From Streptomyces olivochromogenes (GTDB lineage: Bacteria > Actinomycetota > Actinomycetes > Streptomycetales > Streptomycetaceae): a stretch of DNA of 64,000 nt. Positions 33,752 through 42,842 of the stretch are shown here, piece by piece (the first letter of the stretch is position 1; the number at the start of each line of letters is the position of its first letter). The position numbers and the translations under genes were made by a program. Where the stretch lies: positions 249,224 through 313,223 of the forward strand of contig NZ_KQ948462.1 of the NCBI RefSeq assembly GCF_001514115.1, written 5' to 3'. Below the pieces are notes generated by a model. That model did no database searches. It had not been told where the DNA came from and saw only the letters and a list, made by a program, of their open reading frames with translations.

Positions 33752-34414
33752 TCAGTGGATGATCCCCGTCCGCAGGGCGACCGCCACCATCCCGGCACGG
33801 TCGCCCGTGCCGAGCTTGCGGGCGATGCGGGCGAGGTGGCTCTTGACGGTCAGCGCGGACAGGCCCATGGAGACGCCGATGGCCTTGTTCGACTGGCCCT
33901 CGGCGACGAGCCGGAGCACCTCGACCTCTCGGCCGGAGAGCTCGCGGTAGCCGCCCGGGTGGCTCGGGGCACCCGGGGGGCGGCGGTGCATACGGGCGGC
34001 GGCCGAGCCGATGGGCGCGACACCGGGTCGGGTGGGGAGCCCGACGTTCGTGCGGGTGCCGGTGACGACATAGCCCTTGACGCCGCCCGCGAGGGCGTTG
34101 CGCACGGCGCCGATGTCGTCGGCGGCGGAGAGGGCGAGGCCGTTGGGCCAGCCCGCGGCTCGGGTCTCGGACAGCAGGGTGAGCCCGCTGCCGTCGGGCA
34201 GGTGGACGTCGGCGACACAGATGTCGCGCGGGTTGCCGATTCGGGGACGGGCCTCCGCGACGGACGACGCCTCGATGACGTCGCGCACTCCGAGCGCCCA
34301 GAGGTGGCGGGTGACGGTGGATCGGACCCGTGGGTCGGCCACGACCACCATGGCGGTCGGCTTGTTCGGGCGGTAGGCGACCAGGCTTGCGGGCTGCTCG
34401 AGGAGAACGGACAC
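33752..34414 (-). CDS. LuxR-type response regulator
   Basis: A 220-residue regulator. The receiver domain has ICVADVHLPDGSG, whose central Asp is the likely phosphorylation site. The LuxR helix-turn-helix at 155-210 is YRELSGREVEVLRLVAEG with SNKAIGVSMGLSALTVKSHL. No sensor kinase gene is adjacent, so it may be an orphan or atypical regulator. The Lys of the receiver (VVTGTRT region) is not clearly preserved, so phosphorylation is uncertain. GTG 34414 has AGGAGG close upstream. It is conserved beside hemE in Streptomyces from memory. Confidence 0.78.
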   Translation of the reverse strand: MSVLLEQPASLVAYRPNKPTAMVVVADPRVRSTVTRHLWALGVRDVIEASSVAEARPRIGNPRDICVADVHLPDGSGLTLLSETRAAGWPNGLALSAADDIGAVRNALAGGVKGYVVTGTRTNVGLPTRPGVAPIGSAAARMHRRPPGAPSHPGGYRELSGREVEVLRLVAEGQSNKAIGVSMGLSALTVKSHLARIARKLGTGDRAGMVAVALRTGIIH

Positions 34415-34750
34415 CAGGCCTCCTGGGGGTGCGGGACGGGGACCGGCTGTGGGGATGAAGCCGGGGCGAACCGTGCTTTCAAGGTCACAGACGTCTTCGG
34501 CATCAAACCCGTCCGCCTTTAGAGAATGATCACGATTTGGTGAGTAACAATCCGTGCAATTCGGACACGCGATCGATCATCCGAAGATCGAACCGAGTCG
34601 TTCCGTGTCGCGACACGGCTGAAAGTGGCCGTATCGACAAAACCTCGGCAAGGAACTCGGCAAAGGGCGCGGCGTTCCGCGAGGTCGAAAAGGGCGCCCG
34701 TTCGACATGACACGGGCGCCCCGGAAGACGGAGAGACGAAAGAAGGGCGT
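34415..34750. other. Intergenic stretch with terminator of the DUF3000 gene
   Basis: 336 bp. No gene is seen. It holds the promoter region of the response regulator (AT-richer part 34500-34620) and, at 34692-34721, a perfect 10-bp hairpin GGGCGCCCGT/ACGGGCGCCC that ends the DUF3000 gene. The ACTCGGCAAAGG/AACTCGGCA direct repeat at 34650-34672 is short. Confidence 0.55.
34692..34721 (-). terminator. Terminator of the DUF3000 gene
   Basis: Perfect 10-bp stem (34692-34701 with 34712-34721) and a 10-nt loop, 30 bp after the stop codon. Confidence 0.65.
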
Positions 34751-35419
34751 TCAGCGGGACTGCGGCCCCCGGCGCTGCGGGAGGGTCACCACCGAGCCGT
34801 CGCCCGGCCCCGCCGGGGGCAGGCCCGCGATCTGGCAGAGCAGATCGCACCAGGCGGCGAGGTGCGCGGCCGTGTCCGGTACGCCGCCCAAGCCCTCGCG
34901 AGGCGTCCAGGAGGCCCGGATCTCGATCTGGGACGCGGCGGGGCGCTCGGACAGCCCCCCGAAGTAGTGCGAGCTCGCCCGGGTGACGGTGCCGCTCGGT
35001 TCGCCGTACGACAGACCGCGGGCCTGCAACGCGCCGGTCAGCCACGACCAGGAGACGTCGGGGAGCAGCGGGTCGGCCGCCATCTCCGGTTCCAGCTCCG
35101 CGCGGACCAGCGTCACCAGCCGGAAGGTGCCCTGCCAGGCGTCGTGCCCCGCCGGGTCGTGCAACAGGATGAGCCGGCCGTCCGCCAGGTCCTCGTCGTC
35201 GGCGACGACCGCGGCCTCCAGCGCGTACGCGTAGGGGGCCAGGCGCTGTGGCGGGCGCGTCGGGTCGATCTCGATCTCGGGCCGCAGCCGCGCGGCCCTC
35301 AGTGCGTCGACGGCAGCCCGGAAGGGCGGCGGAGCCGTCTCCCTCGCATCCCGGTCCCCCTCCTTGGCATCGTCCATTTCGCCAGCGCCGTCCGACAGTC
35401 GTCCCTGAGCCGCAGCCAT
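34751..35419 (-). CDS. DUF3000 domain protein
   Basis: A 222-residue cytosolic protein of the actinobacterial DUF3000 family, function unknown. Recognisable stretches are LADGRLILLHDPAGHDAWQG, DVSWSWLTGALQARGL and the C-terminal HLAAWCDLLCQIAGLPP. ATG 35419 was chosen because TAATCT stands 7 nt upstream and the N-terminus fits. An internal ATG at 35377 (MDDAKEG) is an alternative. It is divergent from hemE with about 160 bp between starts. Confidence 0.75.
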   Translation of the reverse strand: MAAAQGRLSDGAGEMDDAKEGDRDARETAPPPFRAAVDALRAARLRPEIEIDPTRPPQRLAPYAYALEAAVVADDEDLADGRLILLHDPAGHDAWQGTFRLVTLVRAELEPEMAADPLLPDVSWSWLTGALQARGLSYGEPSGTVTRASSHYFGGLSERPAASQIEIRASWTPREGLGGVPDTAAHLAAWCDLLCQIAGLPPAGPGDGSVVTLPQRRGPQSR

Positions 35420-35426
35420 GCGGGGA

Positions 35427-35432
35427 AGATTA
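35427..35432 (-). promoter_or_regulatory. -10 box of the DUF3000 gene (leaderless)
   Basis: TAATCT on the minus strand, 7 nt before ATG 35419. Confidence 0.5.
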
Positions 35433-35581
35433 AGGGGAACGGAGCCCGCGCGCAGGGAGAGACACCCGTGCGCCGGACCACTGTCCGGATCGTGCCGCGC
35501 GAAAGCGCAGGCGGGAGCGGACCGCTCCGGGCGCCGGAGCCCGGCACTTGCGGGTCGGTGGGGCGTGCGAGACTTTCCGTC

Positions 35582-36652
35582 GTGAGTGCCAATGACCGCC
35601 CCGCCACGGGCCAGCCGCCGACAGCCACGTACGAGTCCGCCTTCCTGAAGGCATGCAGGCGCGAGCCCGTGCCGCACACGCCGGTGTGGTTCATGCGGCA
35701 GGCCGGTCGCTCACTGCCCGAGTACCTCAAGGTGCGCGAGGGCATCCCCATGCTGGAGTCCTGCATGCGGCCCGAGCTGGTCGCCGAGATCACCCTCCAG
35801 CCGGTGCGCCGGCACAACGTGGACGCGGCGATCTACTTCAGCGACATCGTCGTCCCGCTGAAGGCTATCGGCATCGACCTCGACATCAAGCCGGGCGTCG
35901 GCCCGGTCGTCGCGAACCCGATCCGCACCCGCGCCGACCTGGCCCAGCTCCGTGATCTGACCCCCGAGGACGTCTGGTACGTCACCGAGGCGATCGGGCT
36001 CCTGACGGCCGAGCTCGGCGAGACCCCGCTCATCGGTTTCGCGGGCGCGCCTTTCACCCTCGCGAGTTACCTCGTGGAGGGCGGTCCGTCCAAGAACCAC
36101 GAGCACACCAAGGCGCTCATGTACGGCGACCCGCAGCTGTGGGCCGACCTGCTCGACCGTCTCGCCGAGATCACCTCCGCCTTCCTGAAGGTACAGATCG
36201 AGGCGGGCGCGAGCGCCGTCCAGCTCTTCGACTCCTGGGTCGGCGCCCTGGCGCCCGCCGACTACCGGCGCTCGGTGATGCCCGCGTCCGCCAAGGTCTT
36301 CGAGTCCGTGGCCGGGTACGGCGTGCCGCGCATCCACTTCGGCGTCGGCACCGGCGAACTGCTCGGCCTCATGGGCGAGGCGGGCGCGGACGTCGTCGGC
36401 GTCGACTGGCGCGTCCCGCTCGACGAGGCCGCGCGCCGTGTCGGCCCCGGCAAGGCGCTCCAGGGCAACCTCGACCCCGCCGTCCTCTTCTCCACCACCG
36501 AGGCCGTGGAAGCCAAGACCCGCGAGGTGCTGGACGCCGCCGCCGGTCTGGAGGGCCATGTCTTCAACCTCGGCCACGGCGTCATGCCGAGCATCGACCC
36601 GGACGCGCTGACCCGCCTCGTGGAGTACGTCCACCAGCAGACCGCGCGCTGA
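35582..36652 (+). CDS. hemE: Uroporphyrinogen decarboxylase
   Basis: Heme-pathway enzyme, 356 residues, that converts uroporphyrinogen III to coproporphyrinogen III. Hallmarks are WFMRQAGRSLPEY (substrate-binding arginine region), IYFSDIVVPL (catalytic Asp), IGFAGAPFTLASYLVEGG, and FNLGHGVMPSIDPD at the end. GTG 35582 gives the usual N-terminus; the long upstream open frame is not coding. GAGACT lies 8 nt upstream, a possible leaderless start. It links to hemY and hemQ a few kb on, although they are not in one operon. Confidence 0.95.
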   Translation: MSANDRPATGQPPTATYESAFLKACRREPVPHTPVWFMRQAGRSLPEYLKVREGIPMLESCMRPELVAEITLQPVRRHNVDAAIYFSDIVVPLKAIGIDLDIKPGVGPVVANPIRTRADLAQLRDLTPEDVWYVTEAIGLLTAELGETPLIGFAGAPFTLASYLVEGGPSKNHEHTKALMYGDPQLWADLLDRLAEITSAFLKVQIEAGASAVQLFDSWVGALAPADYRRSVMPASAKVFESVAGYGVPRIHFGVGTGELLGLMGEAGADVVGVDWRVPLDEAARRVGPGKALQGNLDPAVLFSTTEAVEAKTREVLDAAAGLEGHVFNLGHGVMPSIDPDALTRLVEYVHQQTAR

Positions 36653-36692
36653 CCTCCTACGGGGGACGACACACGCCTCGACGCCGCCCGCC

Positions 36693-37511
36693 TCACCAGC
36701 TGTGCCGCGCCTGTCTGCCGAACAGCAGGCTGCGCGGTTCCGGCGGTGGCGGGGTGCCCGGGCGCAGCGGCCAGGCCAGCAGCATCCCCACGAGGAAGCC
36801 GACCACGTGGGCCTCGTACGCCACGGTTCCGGCGGTGGAGACGCCGCCGCCGGACGAGTACACCGCCTGCAACGCGAACCAGAAGCCCAGCACCAGCCAC
36901 GCGGGCAGTCGCAGCGGCAGGAAGACCAGGAACGGGACGAGCACCCAGACCCGAGCCCTCGGATAGAGCACCAGATAGGCGCCGAGGACTCCGGCGATCG
37001 CTCCGGAGGCGCCGATCAGCGGGTCGCTCGAGTCGGCGTTGAGGTACGCGAAGCCGTACGCGGCCGCGTAACCGCACGCCACGTAGAACACCGTGAACCG
37101 CACATGTCCGAGGCGGTCCTCGATGTTGTTGCCGAAGATCAGCAGGAAGAGCATGTTGCCGAGCAGGTGCAGCCAGCTGCCGTGCAGGAACATCGCGGTG
37201 AGGACCGAGAGCGGCGGCGACTTGTCGTACGTCGGCGGCCCCACCAGGCACCCGGGGCCCCCGGCCCCGACGCCGACGTCGCCGGTCGGGACCAGGCGGG
37301 GCAGTTGGTGGTGGACCAACTCCTGTGGCACCGCGGCGTAGTGCTCCAGGAACGCGTGCAGATGGCACAGCTGGGAGAGCCCGCTGTCACCCGCCACCGA
37401 TCCCGCGAGGCCGGGCGTGTAGAGGAACACCAGAACATTGGCGGCGATCAGCGCATACGTCACATAGGGCGTGCGGCGCACCGGGTTCACGTCATGGACG
37501 GGGATGACCAC
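36693..37511 (-). CDS. Rhomboid-family intramembrane serine protease
   Basis: Membrane protease, 272 residues, with six or seven hydrophobic segments. The catalytic Ser is in GASGAIAGVLGAY, and the paired His in EAHVVGFLVGMLLAW. The oxyanion-hole Asn is in HLLGNMLFLLIFGNNIEDRLG. An extracytoplasmic loop after helix 1 carries two Cys (LCHLH and GPGCLVG). The start at GTG 37511 is the first in-frame start before the first helix; no clear ribosome site is seen. It overlaps no other gene. Confidence 0.86.
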   Translation of the reverse strand: MVIPVHDVNPVRRTPYVTYALIAANVLVFLYTPGLAGSVAGDSGLSQLCHLHAFLEHYAAVPQELVHHQLPRLVPTGDVGVGAGGPGCLVGPPTYDKSPPLSVLTAMFLHGSWLHLLGNMLFLLIFGNNIEDRLGHVRFTVFYVACGYAAAYGFAYLNADSSDPLIGASGAIAGVLGAYLVLYPRARVWVLVPFLVFLPLRLPAWLVLGFWFALQAVYSSGGGVSTAGTVAYEAHVVGFLVGMLLAWPLRPGTPPPPEPRSLLFGRQARHSW

Positions 37512-37635
37512 GAGGAACTAGTGCCCGGGATACGCCGGGTGAATCCGTGAACGTCCCCGCCCCCGCGTCCGTATGTCTCCTCAACCGCCCGCGCCGCGAC
37601 GAAGACGCGACACGAGAGACGTGAGGACACAGGCG

Positions 37636-37971
37636 ATGAACGACCGAGTTACTCCTCCGATGCATGCCCTGCCCGACGGCGAGGCGGAAATCGCCCTGGT
37701 GCTGCACCTCCCCTGGGAGGACGTCGCCGCGCTCGGCCAGGAGGCCGGACGGCTCGCGGCGCGGATGCAGCGGCCGGTGACCCTCGACGAGGCCGTCAGC
37801 CACCGACTGCGCTCCGCGCGATCGGCCGCCCACGCCAAGCCGCCGGTGGCTCAGCCGGCGGCCGTGACCTCCTCGGCGTCGGTGTCCTCGTTGCCGGCAC
37901 GGCCGCCGGCCGAGCAGGCGCGGCAGGCGATAGACCGCATCAATGGGAACTCGGGGCACGAGTCCGCGTAG
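37636..37971 (+). CDS. Small unknown actinobacterial protein
   Basis: A 111-residue soluble protein that I do not recognise. The core ALVLHLPWEDVAALGQEAGRL may be a helix-rich domain; the tail from about 80 is Ala/Ser/Pro-rich and likely disordered. Codon bias supports coding. ATG 37636 has AGG-rich sequence upstream but no strong ribosome site; an ATG 63 bp earlier would extend it. The repeat at 38011 follows. Confidence 0.5.
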   Translation: MNDRVTPPMHALPDGEAEIALVLHLPWEDVAALGQEAGRLAARMQRPVTLDEAVSHRLRSARSAAHAKPPVAQPAAVTSSASVSSLPARPPAEQARQAIDRINGNSGHESA

Positions 37972-38010
37972 GAGCGCAGCGGTCGGTCGTGTGTTGGCTG
38001 CGGATCCGTT

Positions 38011-38064
38011 GTGGCTGGTCGCGCCCACGCGGCGGAGCCGCATATGTCACAGCCCCGCGCCCCT
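38011..38064. repeat. Dispersed 54-bp repeat, copy 1
   Basis: GTGGCTGGTCGCGCCCACGC and the following segment ending in CGCGCCCCT match 61896-61949 almost base for base. It belongs to the same broad family as the 88-bp units at 28371. Its last two bases overlap the stop codon of the FAD oxidoreductase gene. Confidence 0.8.
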
Positions 38065-39451
38065 ACGGGGCGCTTCGCCGTACCGCCGTCACCGCCTTGC
38101 GTGCCGCCACCAGGATGGGGTCCCACACCGGTGAGAACGGGGGCGCGTAGCCCAGGTCCAGGTATGTCATCTGTTCCACCGTCATGCCCGCGGTCAGCGC
38201 CACCGCGGCGATGTCGACCCGCTTCGCCGCGCCTTCCCCGCCGACGATCTGCACGCCGAGCAGCCGCCCCGTGCGGCGCTCGGCGAGCATCTTCACCGTC
38301 ATGAGGTCCGCGTCCGGGTAGTAGCCCGCGCGGCTGGTCGACTCGATGGTGACGGCCTCGAACCGCAGGCCCGCCCGGTGCGCGTCCTTCTCGCGCAGCC
38401 CGGTGCGGGCGATCTCCAGATCGCAGACCTTGCTCACGGCCGTGCCGACGACACCGGGGAAGGTCGCGTACCCGCCGCCCACGTTGGAGCCGATGACCTG
38501 GCCGTGCTTGTTGGCGTGCGTGCCCAGCGCGATGTGCCGTTCGCGTCCCGAGATCAGCTCGAGCACCTCGACGCAGTCGCCGCCGGCCCAGATGTTCTCG
38601 TGTCCGCGCACCCGCATCGCCAGGTCGGTGAGCAGCCCGCCGTGGTCGCCGAGGGGGAGTCCCGCGGCCCGTGCGAGCGTGGTCTCGGGGCGTACGCCGA
38701 TGCCGAGCACGACCACGTCCGCCGGGTACTCCGTGTCCTCGGTGGCCACCGCGCGGACCCGGCCCGCGTCCCCGGTGAGGAGCTTGGTGATCTCGGCGTC
38801 GTTGACCATGGTGACGCCGAGGTTCTCCATGGCCGTGTGCACCAGGCGGCCCATGTCGGGGTCGAGGGTGGACATCGGCTCCTTGCCGCGGTTGACGACC
38901 GTCACCTCGTACCCGCGGTTGATGAGCGCCTCGGCCATCTCCACGCCGATGTAGCCCGCGCCGACGACCACCGCGCGACGGCCCTCGGTCGTCGCCAGCG
39001 TGTCCAGGAGGGCCTGACCGTCGTCCAGGGTCTGCACGCCGTGCACGCCCGGAGCGTCGACGCCCGGCAGGTCGGGGCGGATCGGACGGGCGCCGGTCGC
39101 GATCACGAGTTTGTCGTACGAGGTCCACTCCTCGGCCCCGGTCTCGAGGTCGAGCGAGCGGACGCGGGCCCCGGCGACATCGATCTCCGTGACCTCGGTG
39201 CGCATCCGCAGGTCGATCGCGCGCTCCCGGTGCTCCGCCGGGCTTCGGGCGATCAGCCGGTTCCGCTCGGGGACGTCGCCGCCCACCCAGTACGGGATGC
39301 CGCAGGCCGAGTAGGAGCTGAAGTGACCGCGTTCGAACGCCACGATCTCCAGCTCGTCGGGCCCGCGCATCCGGCGTGCCTGTGACGCGGCGGACATGCC
39401 CGCCGCGTCACCTCCGATCACGACCAGTCGCTCCGTACGGCTCATGCTCAT
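38063..39451 (-). CDS. FAD-dependent CoA-disulfide/NAD(P)H oxidoreductase
   Basis: Flavoprotein of the class III pyridine nucleotide-disulfide family, 462 residues. The FAD motif is VVIGGDAAGMSAASQARR at residues 9-26. One redox Cys is in SSYSACGIPYWVGG at about 48. The NAD(P)H motif is VVVGAGYIGVEMAEAL at about 155, and GIGVRPETTLA and WAGGDCVE follow. Enzymes with a single Cys of this type reduce CoA disulfide or act as NADH oxidases. ATG 39451 is preceded by TAGCGT at 6 nt; the ATG at 39445 would shorten it by two residues. Confidence 0.86.
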   Translation of the reverse strand: MSMSRTERLVVIGGDAAGMSAASQARRMRGPDELEIVAFERGHFSSYSACGIPYWVGGDVPERNRLIARSPAEHRERAIDLRMRTEVTEIDVAGARVRSLDLETGAEEWTSYDKLVIATGARPIRPDLPGVDAPGVHGVQTLDDGQALLDTLATTEGRRAVVVGAGYIGVEMAEALINRGYEVTVVNRGKEPMSTLDPDMGRLVHTAMENLGVTMVNDAEITKLLTGDAGRVRAVATEDTEYPADVVVLGIGVRPETTLARAAGLPLGDHGGLLTDLAMRVRGHENIWAGGDCVEVLELISGRERHIALGTHANKHGQVIGSNVGGGYATFPGVVGTAVSKVCDLEIARTGLREKDAHRAGLRFEAVTIESTSRAGYYPDADLMTVKMLAERRTGRLLGVQIVGGEGAAKRVDIAAVALTAGMTVEQMTYLDLGYAPPFSPVWDPILVAARKAVTAVRRSAP

Positions 39452-39457
39452 GCGAAC

Positions 39458-39463
39458 ACGCTA
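39458..39463 (-). promoter_or_regulatory. -10 box of the FAD oxidoreductase gene (leaderless)
   Basis: TAGCGT on the minus strand, 6 nt before ATG 39451. Confidence 0.55.
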
Positions 39464-39478
39464 CGGGGACCGGGCATT

Positions 39479-40465
39479 TCAGTCCTCGTCGCCACCCTCT
39501 TCGCGCACCGGCGGCGCCACCGGCAGCGAACCCGCGCTCGCGGGAGCCGCTTGGGTCCCGGGCCGGCGCGGCCGCCCCGTGCGGGCGAGCCGCAGCCACA
39601 GCGCCAGGAGGAGCCCGGCGCTCAGCAGGAACGGGAGCACTACGCCGAACACCACGGCGATCCAGCGCAGCATCGTGACGAACGCGTCCCAGCCGCCCGT
39701 CAGCGCGTCCACGAAGCCCGGCGTGTCGGACTTCTTCGCGGCTTCCTTCGGCGGGGTCTCGGAGAGGGAGAGCGTGATGGTGGCCAGGCTGGTGCGGTCC
39801 TTCAGGGACGCCTGCTGGGCGAGCAGGGCGTCGAGGTCCGACTCACGGGTGCTCAACTCGCCTTCCAGGGCGACCACATCGCTGAGCTTGGTGGCCCGGT
39901 CCATCAGCTCGCGGACCCGGGCCACGCTGACGCGCTGCGACTTGACGCGGCTCTCCACGTCGACGACCTGATCGGTGACGTCCTCCGCCTTCGCCGTCCG
40001 CTCGACGACCTTCCCGGTGCCCTCCAGGGAGGAGAGCACCGCGTCGTAGTGGTCGGTGGGCACACGCAGTACGGCTCGGGTGCGCTCGCGGCCCCCGCCG
40101 TCCCGGGTGGTCGTCTCGTTGCCGACGTAGCCGCCCGCGTCGACGGCCGCGGTGCGGGCGGAGTCCAGCGCCTTGGGCACATCCTTGACCTGAAGGGTCA
40201 GCGAGGCGGTGCGGATGATGTGGCTGCCGGCCGGCACGGACGTGCCGGTGGCCTTGGACGGGTTGGTGGACTTCGCGCCGCCCGCGCCCGAGGCGACGCT
40301 GCCCGCCGCGTCCGAGCGGGCGTTCTCGGCGCCCGGCGTGGCCGCCTTGTCGGCGCTGGAGGCGGAGTCACCGCCGGCGGCGCCGCAGCCCGTCACCGCG
40401 AGCGCGGCGGCGAGGACCATCCCGGCGAGAACCGGGCCGGTTCGTGCGGAACGTCGTTTGTTCAT
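39479..40465 (-). CDS. DUF4349 lipoprotein
   Basis: A 328-residue surface lipoprotein of the DUF4349 family. Lipobox VTGC (Cys 27) and a low-complexity Ala/Ser/Gly linker to about 80 precede the domain. The middle (about 130-245) is long and helical (YVGNETTTRDGGG, then VESRVKSQRVSVARVRELMD) and probably coiled-coil. A membrane segment at about 270-295 (WIAVVFGVVLPFLLSAGLLL) places the domain outside the cell. ATG 40465 was chosen because it gives the signal peptide. Function is unknown; relatives in Bacteroides are also lipoproteins. Confidence 0.78.
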   Translation of the reverse strand: MNKRRSARTGPVLAGMVLAAALAVTGCGAAGGDSASSADKAATPGAENARSDAAGSVASGAGGAKSTNPSKATGTSVPAGSHIIRTASLTLQVKDVPKALDSARTAAVDAGGYVGNETTTRDGGGRERTRAVLRVPTDHYDAVLSSLEGTGKVVERTAKAEDVTDQVVDVESRVKSQRVSVARVRELMDRATKLSDVVALEGELSTRESDLDALLAQQASLKDRTSLATITLSLSETPPKEAAKKSDTPGFVDALTGGWDAFVTMLRWIAVVFGVVLPFLLSAGLLLALWLRLARTGRPRRPGTQAAPASAGSLPVAPPVREEGGDED

Positions 40466-40645
40466 GTGGGCGTACCCCCCGTGGCTGGCGACTGCTGACC
40501 TTCCTTCGACGCCGGGGCCGGGTGCGACGTTTGTCGGATCCGATCGCGATGCGGTCACGGTCGGGACTCGCGCAGGACACCGCCACACGGGACGGCGGAT
40601 CCGGGTCCCGGCGGTCCTGTCAGCGGGGTCTGAGAAGGTGGAGTC

Positions 40646-42106
40646 ATGCGCGCACAGGACAGTCGTACGGGTACGGGACAGGTCGTCGTCATCGGGGGCG
40701 GCATCGCCGGTCTGGCCGCCGCCCACCGCCTGCTGGACCGCGGCGCGCGGGTGACCGTCCTGGAGGCGTCGGACCGCGTCGGCGGCAAGCTGCTGCCCGG
40801 CGAGATCGCGGGAGCGCGGGTCGACCTCGGCGCCGAGTCGATGCTCGCCCGCCGCCCGGAAGCCGTCGCGCTCGCCCGCGAGGTGGGCCTCGCCGACCGC
40901 CTCCAGCCGCCCGCCACCGCGACCGCCTCCCTGTGGACGCGCGGCGCGCTGCGCCCCATGCCCAAGGGCCACGTCATGGGCGTGCCCGGCACGGCCGCCG
41001 CCCTCTCTGGAGTCCTCTCCGACGAGGGCCTGGCCCGCATCGAGCGCGACGCCGAGCTGCCCCGCACGGAAGTCGGCGACGACGTGGCGGTGGGGGAGTA
41101 CGTGGCGGCACGCCTCGGCCGCGAGGTCGTCGACCGCCTGGTCGAGCCCCTCCTGGGCGGTGTCTACGCGGGCGACGCGTACCGCATCTCGATGCGGATG
41201 GCCGTCCCCCAGCTGTTCGCCGCCGTCCGCACCCACGCCTCCCTGACCGAGGCGGTCCGCGAGATCCAGGCGAAGGCGGCCGCGGCCCAGCAGACCGGGC
41301 CGGTGTTCATGGGCATCGAGGGCGGAGTGGGCCAACTCCCGCTCGCCGTCGCGCGGTCGGTGCGCGCGCGGGGCGGCGAGATCCTCACCGGCGCCCCGGT
41401 GACGGAGCTGCGCCGCGCCGAGGACGGCGGCTGGCGGGTCGTGGCCGGGGGACGCGTCCTGCACGCGGACGGAGTCGTCGTCGCGGTGCCCGCGGGCGCG
41501 GCCGCCGCCCTGCTGAGGGCCGAGGCGCCCGCGGCGGCCACCGAGCTGGCCGGTGTCGAGTACGCCTCCATGGCGCTGGTGACGCTCGCCTACCGGCGCG
41601 CGGACATCACCCTCCCCGAAGGGAGCGGCTTCCTGGTGCCGCCGGTGGACGGCCACACCATCAAGGCATCCACCTTCGCCTCCCGGAAGTGGGGCTGGAT
41701 CGCCGAGGAGAACCCCGACCTGCTCGTCCTGCGCACCTCCGTCGGGCGGTACGGCGAGACGGAGGTGCTGGGCCGCGACGACGCCGACCTCGTGGACGTC
41801 TCCCGGCACGACCTGCGCGAGGCCACCGGCCTGGCCGCCGAGCCCGTGGCGACCCGGGTGACCCGGTGGGACGACGGCCTGCCGCAGTACCCGGTCGGGC
41901 ACCACACGCGTGTGGCCCGCGTCCGCGAGCACGTGGCCAAGCTCCCGGGGCTCGCCGTCTGCGGCGCGGCGTACGACGGGGTCGGCATCCCCGCGTGCGT
42001 CGCGAGCGCGTACGCCGCCGTGGACCAGCTCGGCGGCGACCGCGCCGGACTGGACGCGCTCAGGGCGAACCCGGTGCAGAGCCTGCACGGCGGAGCGGGA
42101 GAATAG
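40646..42106 (+). CDS. hemY: Protoporphyrinogen/coproporphyrinogen III oxidase
   Basis: FAD enzyme of heme synthesis, 486 residues. The dinucleotide motif VVVIGGGIAGLAAAHRLLDRG lies at 12-32. GGKLLPGEIAGARVDLGAES is also typical. In Gram-positive bacteria this enzyme (also named CgoX) oxidises coproporphyrinogen III to coproporphyrin III, which fits the neighbouring hemQ. ATG 40646 follows AAGGTGGAG. The stop is 4 bp before the hemQ start, so the two are coupled. The pair lies about 4 kb from hemE. Confidence 0.92.
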   Translation: MRAQDSRTGTGQVVVIGGGIAGLAAAHRLLDRGARVTVLEASDRVGGKLLPGEIAGARVDLGAESMLARRPEAVALAREVGLADRLQPPATATASLWTRGALRPMPKGHVMGVPGTAAALSGVLSDEGLARIERDAELPRTEVGDDVAVGEYVAARLGREVVDRLVEPLLGGVYAGDAYRISMRMAVPQLFAAVRTHASLTEAVREIQAKAAAAQQTGPVFMGIEGGVGQLPLAVARSVRARGGEILTGAPVTELRRAEDGGWRVVAGGRVLHADGVVVAVPAGAAAALLRAEAPAAATELAGVEYASMALVTLAYRRADITLPEGSGFLVPPVDGHTIKASTFASRKWGWIAEENPDLLVLRTSVGRYGETEVLGRDDADLVDVSRHDLREATGLAAEPVATRVTRWDDGLPQYPVGHHTRVARVREHVAKLPGLAVCGAAYDGVGIPACVASAYAAVDQLGGDRAGLDALRANPVQSLHGGAGE

Positions 42107-42110
42107 CCTC

Positions 42111-42842
42111 ATGAGTGACGACGCCCCCACCACCGAGTCCGGCAGGGTCCCGAACAAGGGCAAGCTGGCCAAGGACCTCAACGAGGTCATCCGCTACACC
42201 CTGTGGTCCGTGTTCAAGCTGAAGGACGTGCTGCCCGAGGACCGCGCCGGCTTCGCCGACGAGGTCCAGGAGCTCTTCGACCAGCTCGCCGCGAAGGACG
42301 TCACCGTCCGCGGCACGTACGACGTGTCGGGGCTGCGCGCCGACGCCGACCTGATGATCTGGTGGCACGCCGAGACCAGCGACCAGCTCCAGGAGGCGTA
42401 CAACCTCTTCCGCCGCACCAAGCTGGGCCGCGCCCTGGAGCCGGTCTGGTCGAACATGGCACTGCACCGCCCCGCCGAGTTCAACCGCTCGCACATCCCG
42501 GCGTTCCTCGCCGACGAGACGCCGCGCAACTATGTGAGCGTCTACCCCTTCGTGCGTTCCTACGACTGGTACCTGCTGCCTGACGAGGACCGCCGCCGCA
42601 TGCTCGCCGACCACGGCAAGATGGCCCGCGGTTACCCGGACGTGCGCGCCAACACGGTCGCCTCGTTCTCCCTCGGCGACTACGAGTGGATGCTCGCGTT
42701 CGAGGCCGACGAGCTGTACCGCATCGTCGACCTCATGCGCCACCTGCGCGCCTCCGAGGCCCGCATGCACGTCCGCGAGGAGGTCCCGTTCTACACGGGC
42801 CGCCGTAAGTCCGTGGCCGAGCTGGTCGCCGGGCTCGCCTGA
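42111..42842 (+). CDS. hemQ: Coproheme decarboxylase HemQ
   Basis: Chlorite-dismutase-family protein, 243 residues, that converts coproheme to heme b with peroxide in the coproporphyrin-dependent pathway. SVYPFVRSYDWYLLPDEDRR contains the catalytic Tyr region, and MLADHGKMARGY contains the likely proximal His. GDYEWMLAFEADE closes the domain. The arginine of true chlorite dismutases is not expected. ATG 42111 has GGGAG 9 nt upstream. Its TGA abuts the TGA of the convergent peptidase gene as TGATCA, so there is no intergenic spacer. Confidence 0.93.
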   Translation: MSDDAPTTESGRVPNKGKLAKDLNEVIRYTLWSVFKLKDVLPEDRAGFADEVQELFDQLAAKDVTVRGTYDVSGLRADADLMIWWHAETSDQLQEAYNLFRRTKLGRALEPVWSNMALHRPAEFNRSHIPAFLADETPRNYVSVYPFVRSYDWYLLPDEDRRRMLADHGKMARGYPDVRANTVASFSLGDYEWMLAFEADELYRIVDLMRHLRASEARMHVREEVPFYTGRRKSVAELVAGLA

